Part shown: piece after piece, positions 26,571 to 36,264 of the stretch | How positions within the stretch are numbered: position 1 is the stretch's first letter | Layout: each line of letters starts with the position of its first letter | NCBI RefSeq assembly: GCF_900174585.1 | Contig: NZ_FWPT01000001.1 | Coordinates: forward strand, 434,001 to 498,000 | Length of the DNA stretch: 64,000 nucleotides | Direction of reading: 5' to 3' | Origin: Parendozoicomonas haliclonae | GTDB taxonomy: Bacteria > Pseudomonadota > Gammaproteobacteria > Pseudomonadales > Endozoicomonadaceae | Position numbers and translations under genes: made by a program | The notes under the pieces: model-generated | What the model was told of the DNA's origin: nothing | What the model saw: only the letters and a program-made list of their open reading frames with translations | The model's database searches: none

Positions 26571-28859
26571 TCACCTTTGAGCAGAAAAGATATCCATGAT
26601 TCGACTCATCAGGCTCGGGTCCGTAAGAATTTTATTGTGCCCCTGACCTTCAATCAGGTGATAGTTCAGGGCTTTGTTGGTGCTGTTCTCTCTTAGATAG
26701 TCGAACATGTGCTGACTGCTTCGGGCGGGTATCAAGCGGTCCCGACTGCCATGAAAAATATGCACAGGAATCTCTGTTTTCATCAACTCAGCCCGATTAT
26801 TCATATTGAATCGTAAACACCAGTTGGGTGGCACGATACCAATCAATTGCCTGCCGACATCGCGAAGCTCCTGAAACGGAGCCAGAAGAATCAACCGTTC
26901 AATAGCTTCTCCACGTACATGCGCCACGTGGCTGGCTGCACCTGTGCCAATGGAGTAGCCAATCACACTGATGCGGTCATAGTCTGCGGATATATGATCA
27001 AAGAAACGAACGGCATCGTTCAAAAACTGTTTACGGTTGACTGGCTTTAAATCGTTTCGGTAGCCACGGTATTCTGGAAAAAAGACATCATAGCCCCGGT
27101 CATTCAGGTATTTCCCAAGCACTGTGGCTTGTCCCTGTTCATCCAGAGTCAGGAGTCCGGCATTAGCCAGACGGTCGGATGTATCTTTAGTTGGATGATA
27201 AACAACGATCAGCGAGCGACCGTCTCCTCGCGTCGAGCAGACCAGGTTTCCGGTCATATATTTTCCGTCGCTCAATCGAACCCTTATCCGCCGGGCATGG
27301 CCGGGAGGTTGCAGAGTATCCCAATCCATATACGCGCCAGGAAAGGTAAACCAGGCTTCCAGGTTGTCACCGGCGCGTAGCCCTTTCTGCCAGGCCCAGA
27401 GTCTCAGTTTGGTAAACAGAGCGACTCTGGTCACTTGCCAGGGCAGTTGCGCCCATCCCGGCAATAGCGGTTGCTTAAGGTGCTGTTGAAGCTGTTTCGT
27501 CTCTCCCTGAAATGGCGGTGCACTTTGCAGGGTGATCAGTGGCAGGCGATTGTCGTTGGTTGAGAATAGCGCGGAATCTGGCTGGGTCAGCCAGATATTG
27601 GCGTGTCCTGTTCCGGATAGAATACCCAGCTGTTGGCCGTGCTGGTGTTGTACCAGAAAGGCATCCAGTGATGGGGCCGGCTGACTGGTACGACCGGCAA
27701 TACGGTTTAGCACCTCGATCGAGAGAGGGTCGGCCAGTCGTTTTATTTGCTCGCTATTTTGAAAGCTGCTCTCAAAATAGTGCTCACTGACCAGCGTCGT
27801 CCACCACTTGTTGTGTATCTCCGGTAGTTCTACTGGCTGCGGGTAGGTCCAGAAGTCTCCGGTTTTCCAGCGAACAAATAGCCTTGCCTGACCATTATAA
27901 TCGGCTGGATAGAGTTGTAATGCTGAGGTGCCCAGCTCGCAGGCTTTATGGTACAGAGCTTTTAAAGCCTTTGTGAAGGGCGCGTTATTTCCTTCTTCAA
28001 TGATTGGTTGTTGAGGGCAGCGTTGTTGAAAGGTAAGGGTCAGCCGGTTGCGGGCAGGCTCTTCTACAGGGCAGTAGCGTTCCAGCAGTATATTGAGAGT
28101 GTTCTCAAGCTCCGGCGCGTTATCAAGAGTGATTTGCCGCTGATGCTGGGTTTGCCACAGTTCATATTCACGCAGCAGAGGCTTACTCAGCATATAGGCG
28201 GTTGTGTACAGAGCAAGCAGTTCACGAATGGTATGGGTCCATAGTCCAGCCCAGTACTGGGTGCGGGAGGCCAGAATCATGGCTCCATCAAGCAAAGGTG
28301 GAAACAGGTTAATGATCTTCTCCATCCAGCTTTCTGACGGGATCATTTGTTCCTGCCAGATATAGGCCAGCAGGGGATAGCTCATTCCCCTAAGGCTTTC
28401 GCTGGGAATGGTCTGCATCATCTGACGGTTTAAGAAGCCCAGCAGGAAATGACTGCTCACCAGCAGAGAACCGGGGATCAGCAAATCAGAGATGGCGAGT
28501 GACATTGCCTGTTTAGACAGAGAGGGGGGCGAGGCGTAAAACTGCCCACTGCGTATCAGGCTGTCCGGTACCTGATTCCAGATATTAACATTATGTCGTG
28601 TGTCTGGGTCGTTATGAATATTCAGGTTGGGTGTATAAGACGCTGGCAGCGCCACATCAGCATTTGTTTTGTCCGGGCGCGGGTTTACTCGCAGCTTACC
28701 TGTAGAGGCTTTGGGCTGCGGTAGCTTATAAGCTGAGGTTTTGGCATTAAGGTCTGAGACTACAAACAGAAGAGGTGTTATCAGTACAACACGCAGCAGA
28801 AAGAGCCGCACCTTATTTTCACTCTGCAGTTCTGAGCGTAATGTCACAGACAACCTCAT
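26571..28859 (-). CDS. Large membrane-anchored alpha/beta hydrolase
   Basis: A 762-residue protein with an N-terminal signal or anchor (about 18-38), a middle part with several hydrophobic helices (about 125-230) that I cannot assign, and a C-terminal alpha/beta hydrolase of about 230 residues. The nucleophile elbow VIGYSIGTG gives S636, the acid is D707 in FHGSRDRLIP, and the histidine is H741 in EGQGHNKI. It may be a lipase or esterase or a peptidase-like BEM46-type hydrolase. A full-strength AGGAGGTG box lies upstream of ATG 28859 at longer spacing than usual. Confidence 0.78.
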   Translation of the reverse strand: MRLSVTLRSELQSENKVRLFLLRVVLITPLLFVVSDLNAKTSAYKLPQPKASTGKLRVNPRPDKTNADVALPASYTPNLNIHNDPDTRHNVNIWNQVPDSLIRSGQFYASPPSLSKQAMSLAISDLLIPGSLLVSSHFLLGFLNRQMMQTIPSESLRGMSYPLLAYIWQEQMIPSESWMEKIINLFPPLLDGAMILASRTQYWAGLWTHTIRELLALYTTAYMLSKPLLREYELWQTQHQRQITLDNAPELENTLNILLERYCPVEEPARNRLTLTFQQRCPQQPIIEEGNNAPFTKALKALYHKACELGTSALQLYPADYNGQARLFVRWKTGDFWTYPQPVELPEIHNKWWTTLVSEHYFESSFQNSEQIKRLADPLSIEVLNRIAGRTSQPAPSLDAFLVQHQHGQQLGILSGTGHANIWLTQPDSALFSTNDNRLPLITLQSAPPFQGETKQLQQHLKQPLLPGWAQLPWQVTRVALFTKLRLWAWQKGLRAGDNLEAWFTFPGAYMDWDTLQPPGHARRIRVRLSDGKYMTGNLVCSTRGDGRSLIVVYHPTKDTSDRLANAGLLTLDEQGQATVLGKYLNDRGYDVFFPEYRGYRNDLKPVNRKQFLNDAVRFFDHISADYDRISVIGYSIGTGAASHVAHVRGEAIERLILLAPFQELRDVGRQLIGIVPPNWCLRFNMNNRAELMKTEIPVHIFHGSRDRLIPARSSQHMFDYLRENSTNKALNYHLIEGQGHNKILTDPSLMSRIMDIFSAQR

Positions 28860-28995
28860 CTCGCAGGCACACCTCCTATCGTTTTTTGCTTAGGATCGAA
28901 ATTAGTCACAAAATGACCAATCGCAAGTTTGCTCAAAGATCGATTCGGTTGTTGAATAACAACTTCAGCCCTCAGGTCTACAGGGAGAAGTGGGT

Positions 28996-29991
28996 ATGTT
29001 GAACGGCAAGAAAGTGGGTATTGCGCTGGGCTCCGGTTCGGCCCGAGGCTGGGCGCATATTGGTGTGCTGAAAGAGCTGCATGCCATGGGCATAGAGCCG
29101 GATGTGATTGCCGGTTGTTCAGTCGGTTCGTTTGTCGGTGCGATTGCCTGCATGGGTTATCTGGACGAGTTTGAAGACTGGGTGCTTTCGCTTAACTGGC
29201 GTGAAGTCTGGGGACTGCTCGATGTCAGCTTTGCCGGTGGACTGGTGCGTGGCGATAAGCTGCTGAGCTTTTTCCGTGAGTCCGGTATCGATCGGGATAT
29301 CGAAGAGATGCCCTGTGTCTTTGGTGCCGTTGCGACAGAGCTCAGTACCGGACAGGAACACTGGCTGCGAACTGGCAAGGTTCTGGATGCCGTACGTGCT
29401 TCCTGCACCTTCCCGGGGCTGTTCCGCCCGGTCAGCAATGAAGGGCGATGGATGATCGATGGCGGTTTGGTCAATCCGGTGCCTGTCTCACTCTGCCGTG
29501 CCCTGGGGGCCGATATTATTATTGCCGTTGATCTGAACACCCACCTGGTTTCCCGTCATGCCCAGACCCCCCATGAACCGACCAAGCCCCAGATTATTGC
29601 TGAGCCGGGGGAAGAGCTGGGGGCGATTGACCGGATCAAAAGCTGGTTTGTCAGCTCCGGCAGCCATGATGAACATGAACAGGATTATCCCGGTATTATG
29701 GAGGTGATGGCGGCCTCCATTAACATTATGCAGGATCGTATTACTCGCAGCCGGATGGCAGGTGATCCGCCGGATATTCTGCTGTCTCCACGGGTGATGG
29801 ATATTGGCATGATGGATTTTGACAGAGCACGGGATGCTATCCATGAAGGGCATGAAGTTGTGAAAGGTGCCCGGGAGCGGATTTGTCATATTTGTGGTAT
29901 TGATCCACACACTCTTCCGGATGCTGAGTTTCAACAGCCGCTTTCCGACTCATTGAAGGGCGGACTGGATCGATTGATTGAGCAGGATTAA
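28996..29991 (+). CDS. Patatin-like phospholipase, RssA type
   Basis: A 331-residue soluble patatin-fold hydrolase. The oxyanion loop GSGSARGWAHIG (12-23), nucleophile S42 in GCSVGS, and catalytic aspartate D155 in MIDGGLVNPVPVSL form the Ser-Asp dyad. The arrangement matches bacterial RssA-type patatins, which lack a signal peptide and act on lipid acyl chains. ATG at 28996 is preferred to GTG at 28990 because the GGGAG box is then correctly spaced. Confidence 0.9.
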   Translation: MLNGKKVGIALGSGSARGWAHIGVLKELHAMGIEPDVIAGCSVGSFVGAIACMGYLDEFEDWVLSLNWREVWGLLDVSFAGGLVRGDKLLSFFRESGIDRDIEEMPCVFGAVATELSTGQEHWLRTGKVLDAVRASCTFPGLFRPVSNEGRWMIDGGLVNPVPVSLCRALGADIIIAVDLNTHLVSRHAQTPHEPTKPQIIAEPGEELGAIDRIKSWFVSSGSHDEHEQDYPGIMEVMAASINIMQDRITRSRMAGDPPDILLSPRVMDIGMMDFDRARDAIHEGHEVVKGARERICHICGIDPHTLPDAEFQQPLSDSLKGGLDRLIEQD

Positions 29992-30058
29992 CTGTTAATG
30001 CAGTCTTGTTTTGGTACGATGGTTTCATCTAAAGCAATAATAAGAGTTATCTTCTGCC

Positions 30059-30829
30059 ATGGAACTTCGTAACAAGACCGTTTTGGTCGCCGGTGCCTCT
30101 TCAGGTATCGGGCGCAGTGTTGCCCTCAAACTGGGCCAACAGGGAAACAGAGTTGTCGTCACAGCTCGCCGAAAGGAGCTTCTGGACGATCTGGCCAGGG
30201 AGATAACAACAGCGGGTGGGGAATGTCTGGCCTTGCCGGCTGATGCCCTCGATGCTGCCCAGATGCAGAATGTTGTTGATCTGACTGTGACGAAGTTCGG
30301 TTCTATTGATGCCGCACTGCTGAATATTGGTGATGGTCCCTCCTTTAATATGGCTACGGAAACCGCCGAGGCGGTCTGTGGCAATATGCGGTTGAATTAC
30401 GATACGTTGGTCAACGGTCTGATTCCGCTAATTGCCCAGATGAAGACGCAAAAGTATGGCCTGATTGCCCATACCAATTCCCTGGCCGGGTTTCTGGGGC
30501 TGCCCCAGCAAGGGCCTTACTCGGCAGCCAAAGCCGCCGGCCGGATGTTGATGGATACCTGCCGAATCGAGCTGGCTCCCTGGAATATCCGCTTTGTCAG
30601 TGTTTATCCGGGTTTTGTAGCGACGGAGCGGGTCGCGGCAGATGGTATTCCGGCCCCTATGGAAATCTCCGAGCAGGCTGCTGCTGATCACATTATTTAT
30701 GCCATGGAAAAGGAGAAGCGGGATTACCTGTTCCCTTTCCCCATGCGCTGGCTGATTCGTCTGGCCCGCATTCTTCCGAAGCCGGTGGTGGGCTTTATTA
30801 CCAGCAAGATGATGGCAGAAGATTATTAA
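30059..30829 (+). CDS. Short-chain dehydrogenase/reductase
   Basis: A 256-residue classical SDR: NAD(P)-binding GASSGIGRSVALKLG (about 13-27), LLNIGDG in place of the usual NNAG, and catalytic YSAAK (about residues 158-162) with serine in HTNSLAG. The residue after the first Rossmann strand (VTARRKEL) suggests NADP. The C-terminal helix (PFPMRWLIRLARILPKPVVGFI) is hydrophobic and could associate with membrane. It is a single gene and its substrate is unknown. Confidence 0.88.
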   Translation: MELRNKTVLVAGASSGIGRSVALKLGQQGNRVVVTARRKELLDDLAREITTAGGECLALPADALDAAQMQNVVDLTVTKFGSIDAALLNIGDGPSFNMATETAEAVCGNMRLNYDTLVNGLIPLIAQMKTQKYGLIAHTNSLAGFLGLPQQGPYSAAKAAGRMLMDTCRIELAPWNIRFVSVYPGFVATERVAADGIPAPMEISEQAAADHIIYAMEKEKRDYLFPFPMRWLIRLARILPKPVVGFITSKMMAEDY

Positions 30830-30884
30830 GTTATTAGTTACTGTTGCTATCTCCCGCTTACCGGTCACTTACAAAGTGCCTTTA

Positions 30885-30913
30885 AAGCCCGCAGGCATTG
30901 TGCCTGAGGGCTT
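30885..30913 (+). terminator. Hairpin after the SDR gene
   Basis: Stem AAGCCC-G-CAGGCA (30885-30897), loop TTG, TGCCTG-A-GGGCTT (30901-30913) with one mismatch, followed by CTATACTCC. The structure is strong but the U-tract is weak. Confidence 0.5.
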
Positions 30914-30964
30914 CTATACTCCCCGCTCGTGATAACAAAACGCAAAAAATAACGGGACGGGAGC

Positions 30965-32035
30965 ATGACTCTCCTTATAAATTTACCAAGCGTACGGCCT
31001 GCGGTATTTGCAGGGCTGATGGCTGTGTTCAGTCTTTGCTGTGTTTTCTATAGCCCCTTCACTCAGGCTGAGTTTGGTGCCGATGCGCAGGGATATTTTG
31101 CTGATGACAGCTATGGTCTGGGTCGAAATGATCTGGGCTGGAACCCGGATCCGCTCTCCCGTTACGAGCAGCTGGGTTACAAAGAGCCTCACCAGAAAAC
31201 TTTGGAACGAATAGCCGTTCTTAACCGGATTGATGAATTAAGCACCCTGCTGAAAAGCCATTATGGCAACAGCCATGAGCTGGATATTCTTGGCGCTGTT
31301 GCTGGTGGGATTGGGGTTTCCATAACCCATGGATTGGTTACGACCTTTTTCAGCCGGCAGTTGAGTGAGGTGATGGCGAAGGAGGGAGCGTTTGGTGATC
31401 AGATGCCGATGCAATCTCTCTATGCCGGCTTCTCTCTCGCTTTGGCGTTGCAGGTGATGCGTTATCTGGATGTTGGCAATACGGTGGTTTTGTCCAAACG
31501 GGTTCAGTATGCGCTGGAGTCTGTTGGGGTGGGGCAGGTGGTTGGATTTCTGACCTGGACGCTCAGTCAGGATTTATGGAGCCGCGCTCTGGTGTCAGCC
31601 CCAGGCTGGCTGGTTTCCGTGCTGGATGCCTCTGCCAAGACAAAAGACTTTCCAAAGGTGTATTCCGCAACCAGCTGGAATGCTTATAACCATGCCAGTC
31701 ATTATGTGGCAGGCAGCCTGTTGGGAACCGTGGGGTACTATCTGCTAAGAACGGGATTGGCTTCTAAATGGCTGGACAGTCAACTGGCTCAGGTCGAAGA
31801 TGATCTGGCGGTGAATAGGGCAGCGTGGCGGCGTCTGGAAGACCAGCGGCAGGCTTTGATTCAGCAAGCCCGCCGCCAGTTGGATGAAGAAGATCGATTT
31901 ATAGAAACAGATCCGGAAACAGCTGATCAGCTTTTTCCGGGTTATAGGCATAGTGATCAAATTCCGTATGACCACGCTCTCGAAGAAGATCTTCATCAAG
32001 AAGGGTTTGACCGGTCAGTGCCAGATCCGGTGTAA
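30965..32035 (+). CDS. Unknown exported or membrane protein
   Basis: A 356-residue protein I do not recognise. It begins with a signal peptide-like segment (about 12-36, AVFSLCCVFYSPFTQAEF), followed by a mostly helical part with hydrophobic stretches (LDILGAVAGGIGVSITHGLV; LSLALALQVMRYL-like) and a charged coiled coil (about 275-315, EDDLAVNRAAWRRLEDQRQ). Good Shine-Dalgarno GGGAG. The last 45 codons overlap the convergent atuG gene by 137 bp, so its C-terminal tail is read from the antisense of atuG. Confidence 0.7.
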   Translation: MTLLINLPSVRPAVFAGLMAVFSLCCVFYSPFTQAEFGADAQGYFADDSYGLGRNDLGWNPDPLSRYEQLGYKEPHQKTLERIAVLNRIDELSTLLKSHYGNSHELDILGAVAGGIGVSITHGLVTTFFSRQLSEVMAKEGAFGDQMPMQSLYAGFSLALALQVMRYLDVGNTVVLSKRVQYALESVGVGQVVGFLTWTLSQDLWSRALVSAPGWLVSVLDASAKTKDFPKVYSATSWNAYNHASHYVAGSLLGTVGYYLLRTGLASKWLDSQLAQVEDDLAVNRAAWRRLEDQRQALIQQARRQLDEEDRFIETDPETADQLFPGYRHSDQIPYDHALEEDLHQEGFDRSVPDPV

Positions 32036-32732
32036 CCAAAATTTCCCGTGCTGCGTCTGCCATAATTGCAGGTGTACGGCTGCGGTCGTTCAGTGAGCTG
32101 TCGCCAACATTGTTCAGCGCGGCAGTTGCGATAGTAGTGCGTGGCCACAGTGAGTTAACTGCAATCCCGTAACGCTGGAACTCACCGGACATACCCAGAG
32201 TCAGCAGAGTCATACCGTACTTGCTCAGGGTGTAGGGGGCGTAAGGCTTCAGCCATTTCTCATCCAGATTCAGCGGTGGTGACAGATTGATAATATGACC
32301 ACCGAACTCGGACTTCTTCAGCCATGGCAGTGCTGCCTGGGAGCAGACGAATACCGCCCGGGAATTGATCTGGTTCATCAGGTCATATTTTTTCACCGGG
32401 GTGACTTCCACCGGCGTCAGGCTGATAGCACCGGCATTATTAATCACCACATCAATGCCGCCAAAATGTTCGGCCGCTTTGGCGACTGCCGCTTTGACGC
32501 TCTCTTCATCACGAACGTCCACCTTGATCGCGAGAGCCTGACCTCCAGCCTCTACAACTTCTTCCGCGACCGAGTGAATGGTGCCCGGCAGTTTGGGATG
32601 TGGCTCGTCGGACTTGGCAGCAATCACAATATTGGCACCTTCCCGGGCGCAGCGCAGGGCTATCTCCCGGCCGATACCACGGCTGGCACCAGTAATAAAA
32701 ATGGTTCTGTTCTTGAGTGAGACTTCTTGCAT
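31899..32732 (-). CDS. atuG: SDR of the acyclic-terpene operon (AtuG-like)
   Basis: A 277-residue SDR resembling HSDL2-type proteins: cofactor motif TGASRGIGREIAL (about 14-26), NNAGAISLTPVE, serine in INLSPPLNL and catalytic YTLSK (about residues 171-175). In Pseudomonas the atu cluster contains atuG as a second SDR gene, needed for a not fully defined oxidation step. It is last in the operon, 64 bp downstream of atuR, and its 3' end overlaps the convergent unknown gene. Confidence 0.82.
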   Translation of the reverse strand: MQEVSLKNRTIFITGASRGIGREIALRCAREGANIVIAAKSDEPHPKLPGTIHSVAEEVVEAGGQALAIKVDVRDEESVKAAVAKAAEHFGGIDVVINNAGAISLTPVEVTPVKKYDLMNQINSRAVFVCSQAALPWLKKSEFGGHIINLSPPLNLDEKWLKPYAPYTLSKYGMTLLTLGMSGEFQRYGIAVNSLWPRTTIATAALNNVGDSSLNDRSRTPAIMADAAREILVTPDLALTGQTLLDEDLLRERGHTEFDHYAYNPEKADQLFPDLFL

Positions 32733-32796
32733 AGTGTTTATTGCACTCCCTTTACTTCTTTGTTTTGTCTGGCGCTGGTGTATGGCTGCACGGCAG

Positions 32797-33402
32797 CTAC
32801 TTCATCACCAGCGCCATAGCCTGTTCGGTCAGCTGATCGATATTGTAATCACCGTCCGACTGATACCAGTGGGTGGTCCAGTACAGGGCGCCACCGAGGA
32901 AGCGTCGCAGAATCAGAGGGTCTATGGACTCTTTCACCAGTCCGGCATCTTCAGCAAGTTGCAGCTCGTGATGCCAGAGCTGTTCATACTGACTGCGGCT
33001 GGCCAGCAGTGAGGTCTTGCTTTCCTCAGACAATGCTCGCCACTCAAACACCAGTACGGTCAGAGCGTTGCCCTGCTCACCAAGAATGGATTCCAGCTCA
33101 CAGCGGATCATGGCGCGCAAACGCTGCTCCGGGGTTTGTGCACTGGCCAGAGCCTTATCCATATTGATCAGCAGAGTATCGACGCAGTCGGCCATCACCG
33201 CCCGCAGGATTTCATCTTTGTTGCGAAAGTGATGAAAAATACTGCCGGACAGAATGCCTACTTCGTTGGCAATATCCCGAACGGTTGTACGGTCATAACC
33301 CTTGCTACGGAACAGACTGGCGGCAGCCATGAGCAGCCGCTCCCGGGGCGACTGCTCATCGATGGCTGCGGCTGGTGGCCTAATCGCTACAGTGTCACTC
33401 AT
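32797..33402 (-). CDS. atuR: TetR-family regulator of the atu operon
   Basis: A 201-residue TetR repressor: HTH segment TTVRDIANEVGILSGSIFHHFRNKDEIL at about residues 38-65, followed by an effector-binding helical domain. In Pseudomonas AtuR represses the atu operon and is released by a pathway CoA ester. Here it lies inside the operon, overlapping the atuF stop by four bases, instead of upstream of atuA. Its likely target is the palindrome at 42020-42037. Confidence 0.85.
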   Translation of the reverse strand: MSDTVAIRPPAAAIDEQSPRERLLMAAASLFRSKGYDRTTVRDIANEVGILSGSIFHHFRNKDEILRAVMADCVDTLLINMDKALASAQTPEQRLRAMIRCELESILGEQGNALTVLVFEWRALSEESKTSLLASRSQYEQLWHHELQLAEDAGLVKESIDPLILRRFLGGALYWTTHWYQSDGDYNIDQLTEQAMALVMK

Positions 33403-35366
33403 GCCGCCTCATTGTCGTCTTTTGCGACGGTTACCAGCAGTTGACGCAGTTTGACCTGCTCCCCAGCATTAACGTTGAGTGAGGCAACAGTACCGTCACA
33501 ACCGGCTTTCAGCGGGTGTTCCATTTTCATGGCTTCCAGCACTACCAGAGTCTGACCCTGGATTACCGTATCGCCTTCGTTCACCAGAACATCAACAATC
33601 AGCCCGTCCATACTGGCGCGCAGATCACCGGAACCCTGTCCGGCTGAAGCCTGGGCCGGAGCCAGAGTCTGGTTGCTGATCTGATAGCAGCCCCGGCCGT
33701 TATCCAGCCAGATCTCGTTTTTATCACGGGTGAAATAAATCGACTGGCGAACACCATTTAATGTGCAGATGCACTGCGTGCCGTCGATCTGGTGCAGAGA
33801 AAATTCAGCACTTTCCTCACCACAGTTAACCTGCCAGAGATCGCCGACAGAGTTGGTCAGGGACAAGGCATATTTGTTCTCGCCTGTTGTCAGCTCACAG
33901 GTAAAACGACTGCTGCCAGTGCTGCGCCAGTTGTTGGCTGCCTGTGGATTGCGCAGCAGCAAACCAGCCAGACCAAGCAAACCCAGATCGGCAGGTACAG
34001 CCTGCAGGCTCTCTTCCTGCCCGAAGTGTTCAAGGAAAGCGGTGGTCGCTTCGCCTTCAGCAAAGTTCTGGTGTTTGAGAATACTGGCCAGCCAGTGCTT
34101 GTTGGTATGCACGCCGGTCAGTTGGGAATCTTCTACCGCCCGAATCAAACGACGGCGAGCTTCTTCCCGGTCAGCACCCCAGGCAATCACCTTGGCCAGC
34201 ATTGGATCGTAGAACGGTGTGACCTCCTGGCCGGAGACGATACCGTCATCAACCCGTACGCCTGCGCCTGTGGCTGGCTGCCACTGCTGGATCAGGCCTG
34301 TCTGCGGCATAAAGTTATTAGTGGCGTCTTCGGCATAGAGACGCACTTCCATGGCATGGCCGGTCAGGGTGATCTCATTCTGCTGCAGCGGCAAGGGTTT
34401 ACCTGCCGCGATATCCAGCTGCCAGGCCACCAGATCGGTACCAGTTATCAATTCCGTAACCGGATGTTCCACCTGCAGACGGGTGTTCATCTCAAGGAAG
34501 TAGAACTGACCATCTTTATCCAGCAGAAACTCTACGGTGCCGGCACCGACATAGTTGCAGCTTTTTGCTGCCAGCACGGCGGCTTCACCCATACGTTGGC
34601 GCAGGGTTTCATCCACTGCCGGAGAAGGCGCTTCTTCAACCACCTTCTGATGACGGCGTTGGATGGAACAGTCCCGCTCGCCCAGGTAAACGACATTGCC
34701 TTGTTGATCAGCAAAGACCTGAATCTCGACGTGACGAGGTTCCAGAATGGCCCGTTCCAGAATCAGCTCACCACTGCCAAAGGCGCTGGTGGCTTCACTG
34801 CGGGCACTGCGAATCTGTTCGGCCAGATCAGCGTTATCCATCACCAGACGCATACCACGGCCACCACCACCGGCGGAGGCTTTGACCATCAGTGGAAAAC
34901 CAACGCGCTCAGCCTCGGCAAGCAGCGTCGCATCATCCTGTTCAGCGCCCTGATAACCAGGAATGCAGGGTACACCCGCCGCCTGCATGGCAATCTTGGA
35001 TTCCCGCTTGCTGCCCATCAGCGCGACGGCAGAAGAGGGCGGGCCAATAAACACGACACCGGCCTCTGCACAGGCGGCTGCAAACTCAGCGTTTTCGGAG
35101 AGGAATCCATAACCGGGGTGAACAGCATCGGCACCGGATAGCTTTATCGCCTCCATAATATTGGCAATGCTGAGGTAGGACTCACCAACCGGGGCGGCAC
35201 CAATGCAGACAGCTTTATCGGCTAGGGCGACATGGGGAGCACCCGCATCGGCTTCACTGAATACGGCAACCGTCCGATAGCCTTTGTCTTTGGCGGTACG
35301 GATAACCCGGCAGGCAATTTCGCCACGGTTGGCGATCAATACTGTGGAGAAAGTGTTGGTTGTCAT
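33399..35366 (-). CDS. atuF: Geranyl-CoA carboxylase biotin subunit
   Basis: A 655-residue alpha subunit of an acyl-CoA carboxylase. Order: biotin carboxylase domain (residues 1-450, with GEIACRVIRTAKDKGY, ATP-grasp KASAGGGGRGMR and EMNTRLQVEHPVTE), a linking domain, and a biotinyl carrier domain with the biotin lysine K614 in EAMKMEHP. It resembles methylcrotonyl-CoA carboxylase subunits (LiuD). The assignment to geranyl-CoA rests on the neighbouring atuA and on gene order. It overlaps atuE and atuR by four bases each. Confidence 0.88.
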   Translation of the reverse strand: MTTNTFSTVLIANRGEIACRVIRTAKDKGYRTVAVFSEADAGAPHVALADKAVCIGAAPVGESYLSIANIMEAIKLSGADAVHPGYGFLSENAEFAAACAEAGVVFIGPPSSAVALMGSKRESKIAMQAAGVPCIPGYQGAEQDDATLLAEAERVGFPLMVKASAGGGGRGMRLVMDNADLAEQIRSARSEATSAFGSGELILERAILEPRHVEIQVFADQQGNVVYLGERDCSIQRRHQKVVEEAPSPAVDETLRQRMGEAAVLAAKSCNYVGAGTVEFLLDKDGQFYFLEMNTRLQVEHPVTELITGTDLVAWQLDIAAGKPLPLQQNEITLTGHAMEVRLYAEDATNNFMPQTGLIQQWQPATGAGVRVDDGIVSGQEVTPFYDPMLAKVIAWGADREEARRRLIRAVEDSQLTGVHTNKHWLASILKHQNFAEGEATTAFLEHFGQEESLQAVPADLGLLGLAGLLLRNPQAANNWRSTGSSRFTCELTTGENKYALSLTNSVGDLWQVNCGEESAEFSLHQIDGTQCICTLNGVRQSIYFTRDKNEIWLDNGRGCYQISNQTLAPAQASAGQGSGDLRASMDGLIVDVLVNEGDTVIQGQTLVVLEAMKMEHPLKAGCDGTVASLNVNAGEQVKLRQLLVTVAKDDNEAA

Positions 35367-36253
35367 TTTTCTTCCTCCTGATTGTTTTCAAAATCAGCCC
35401 AGGCCGGTAGACGCTTCTGGACAAAAGCCATGGTGCCTTCCTGACCTTCCGGTCCCTGGATCGCTGCAGAGAACCCACGAGCGGCACCATCCAGCAATTC
35501 GTGCATAGGCTTTTCGCCGACAGAAAGCATCAGCGCTTTGGTGGTGGCATTGGCGCCCGGCGCACAGCGCACCAGACGACCAAGAGCATCCTGGAGTGCC
35601 TGATCCAGCTCTTCGGTAGTCTCAAACGCTTCATGGGCAATGCCCAGCTCCGTTGCCTGTTCACCGCTCAGCTTGTTACCAAACAACGCCAGTCGTCTGG
35701 CTTGGGTCAGGCCGATACGTTTCACGACAAAGGGAGCGATTTGGGCTGGAGTAATTCCAAGGCTGGTTTCCGGCAAGGCAAAGCGGGCATCTTTATGGGC
35801 CAGAGCCAGATCGGAAATGCAGGCCAGACCAAAACCTCCGCCCATCACTGTGCCTTCAAGCACACAGATAACCGCCTGTGGCAGCTGTTCTGCCGCTTCC
35901 AGCAGGCGACCAAAGCTGCGATTGAAGGAAAAGAACGGATCTTCCCCTTGCTCTTTCCCTTCCTCTTTCTGGGCCTTGGCTGCCGCAGCGCGGATATTGG
36001 CCATATCCTTGATATCACCACCGGCACAGAAGTGGCCGCCTGCACCGCGCAGAACGATAGCGCGAATCTTCGGGTTCACCGATGCCGCATCAAAAACGCT
36101 TAGCAGCTCTTCAACTGTTGCCAGACTCAGGGCATTACGCACCTCAGGTCGGTTGAAGGTCACGACCAGTGCCGGACCCATACGAGACAACAGCAGGTGT
36201 GAGCAATCCGGCAATCCTGCAGAAGGTTGCGTAGGAGAATGTTTATCGGACAT
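35363..36253 (-). CDS. atuE: Isohexenylglutaconyl-CoA hydratase
   Basis: A 296-residue crotonase-fold protein. The oxyanion hole segments are GAGGHFCAGGDIKDM (about 69-83) and VLEGTVMGGGFGLACISDL (about 124-142), and the catalytic glutamate is in LPETSLGITPAQIAPFV. An insert (AAAKAQKEEGKEQGEDPFF) separates the first motifs. In the Atu pathway it hydrates the carboxylated intermediate. It follows atuD by 11 bp and is coupled to atuF. Confidence 0.87.
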   Translation of the reverse strand: MSDKHSPTQPSAGLPDCSHLLLSRMGPALVVTFNRPEVRNALSLATVEELLSVFDAASVNPKIRAIVLRGAGGHFCAGGDIKDMANIRAAAAKAQKEEGKEQGEDPFFSFNRSFGRLLEAAEQLPQAVICVLEGTVMGGGFGLACISDLALAHKDARFALPETSLGITPAQIAPFVVKRIGLTQARRLALFGNKLSGEQATELGIAHEAFETTEELDQALQDALGRLVRCAPGANATTKALMLSVGEKPMHELLDGAARGFSAAIQGPEGQEGTMAFVQKRLPAWADFENNQEEEK

Positions 36254-36264
36254 AAACCTCTCCC

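Noticed and set aside
33792-35141. Long plus-strand open frame opposite atuF (449 codons)
   Set aside because: It mirrors a well-supported carboxylase gene and has no Shine-Dalgarno or recognisable domain.
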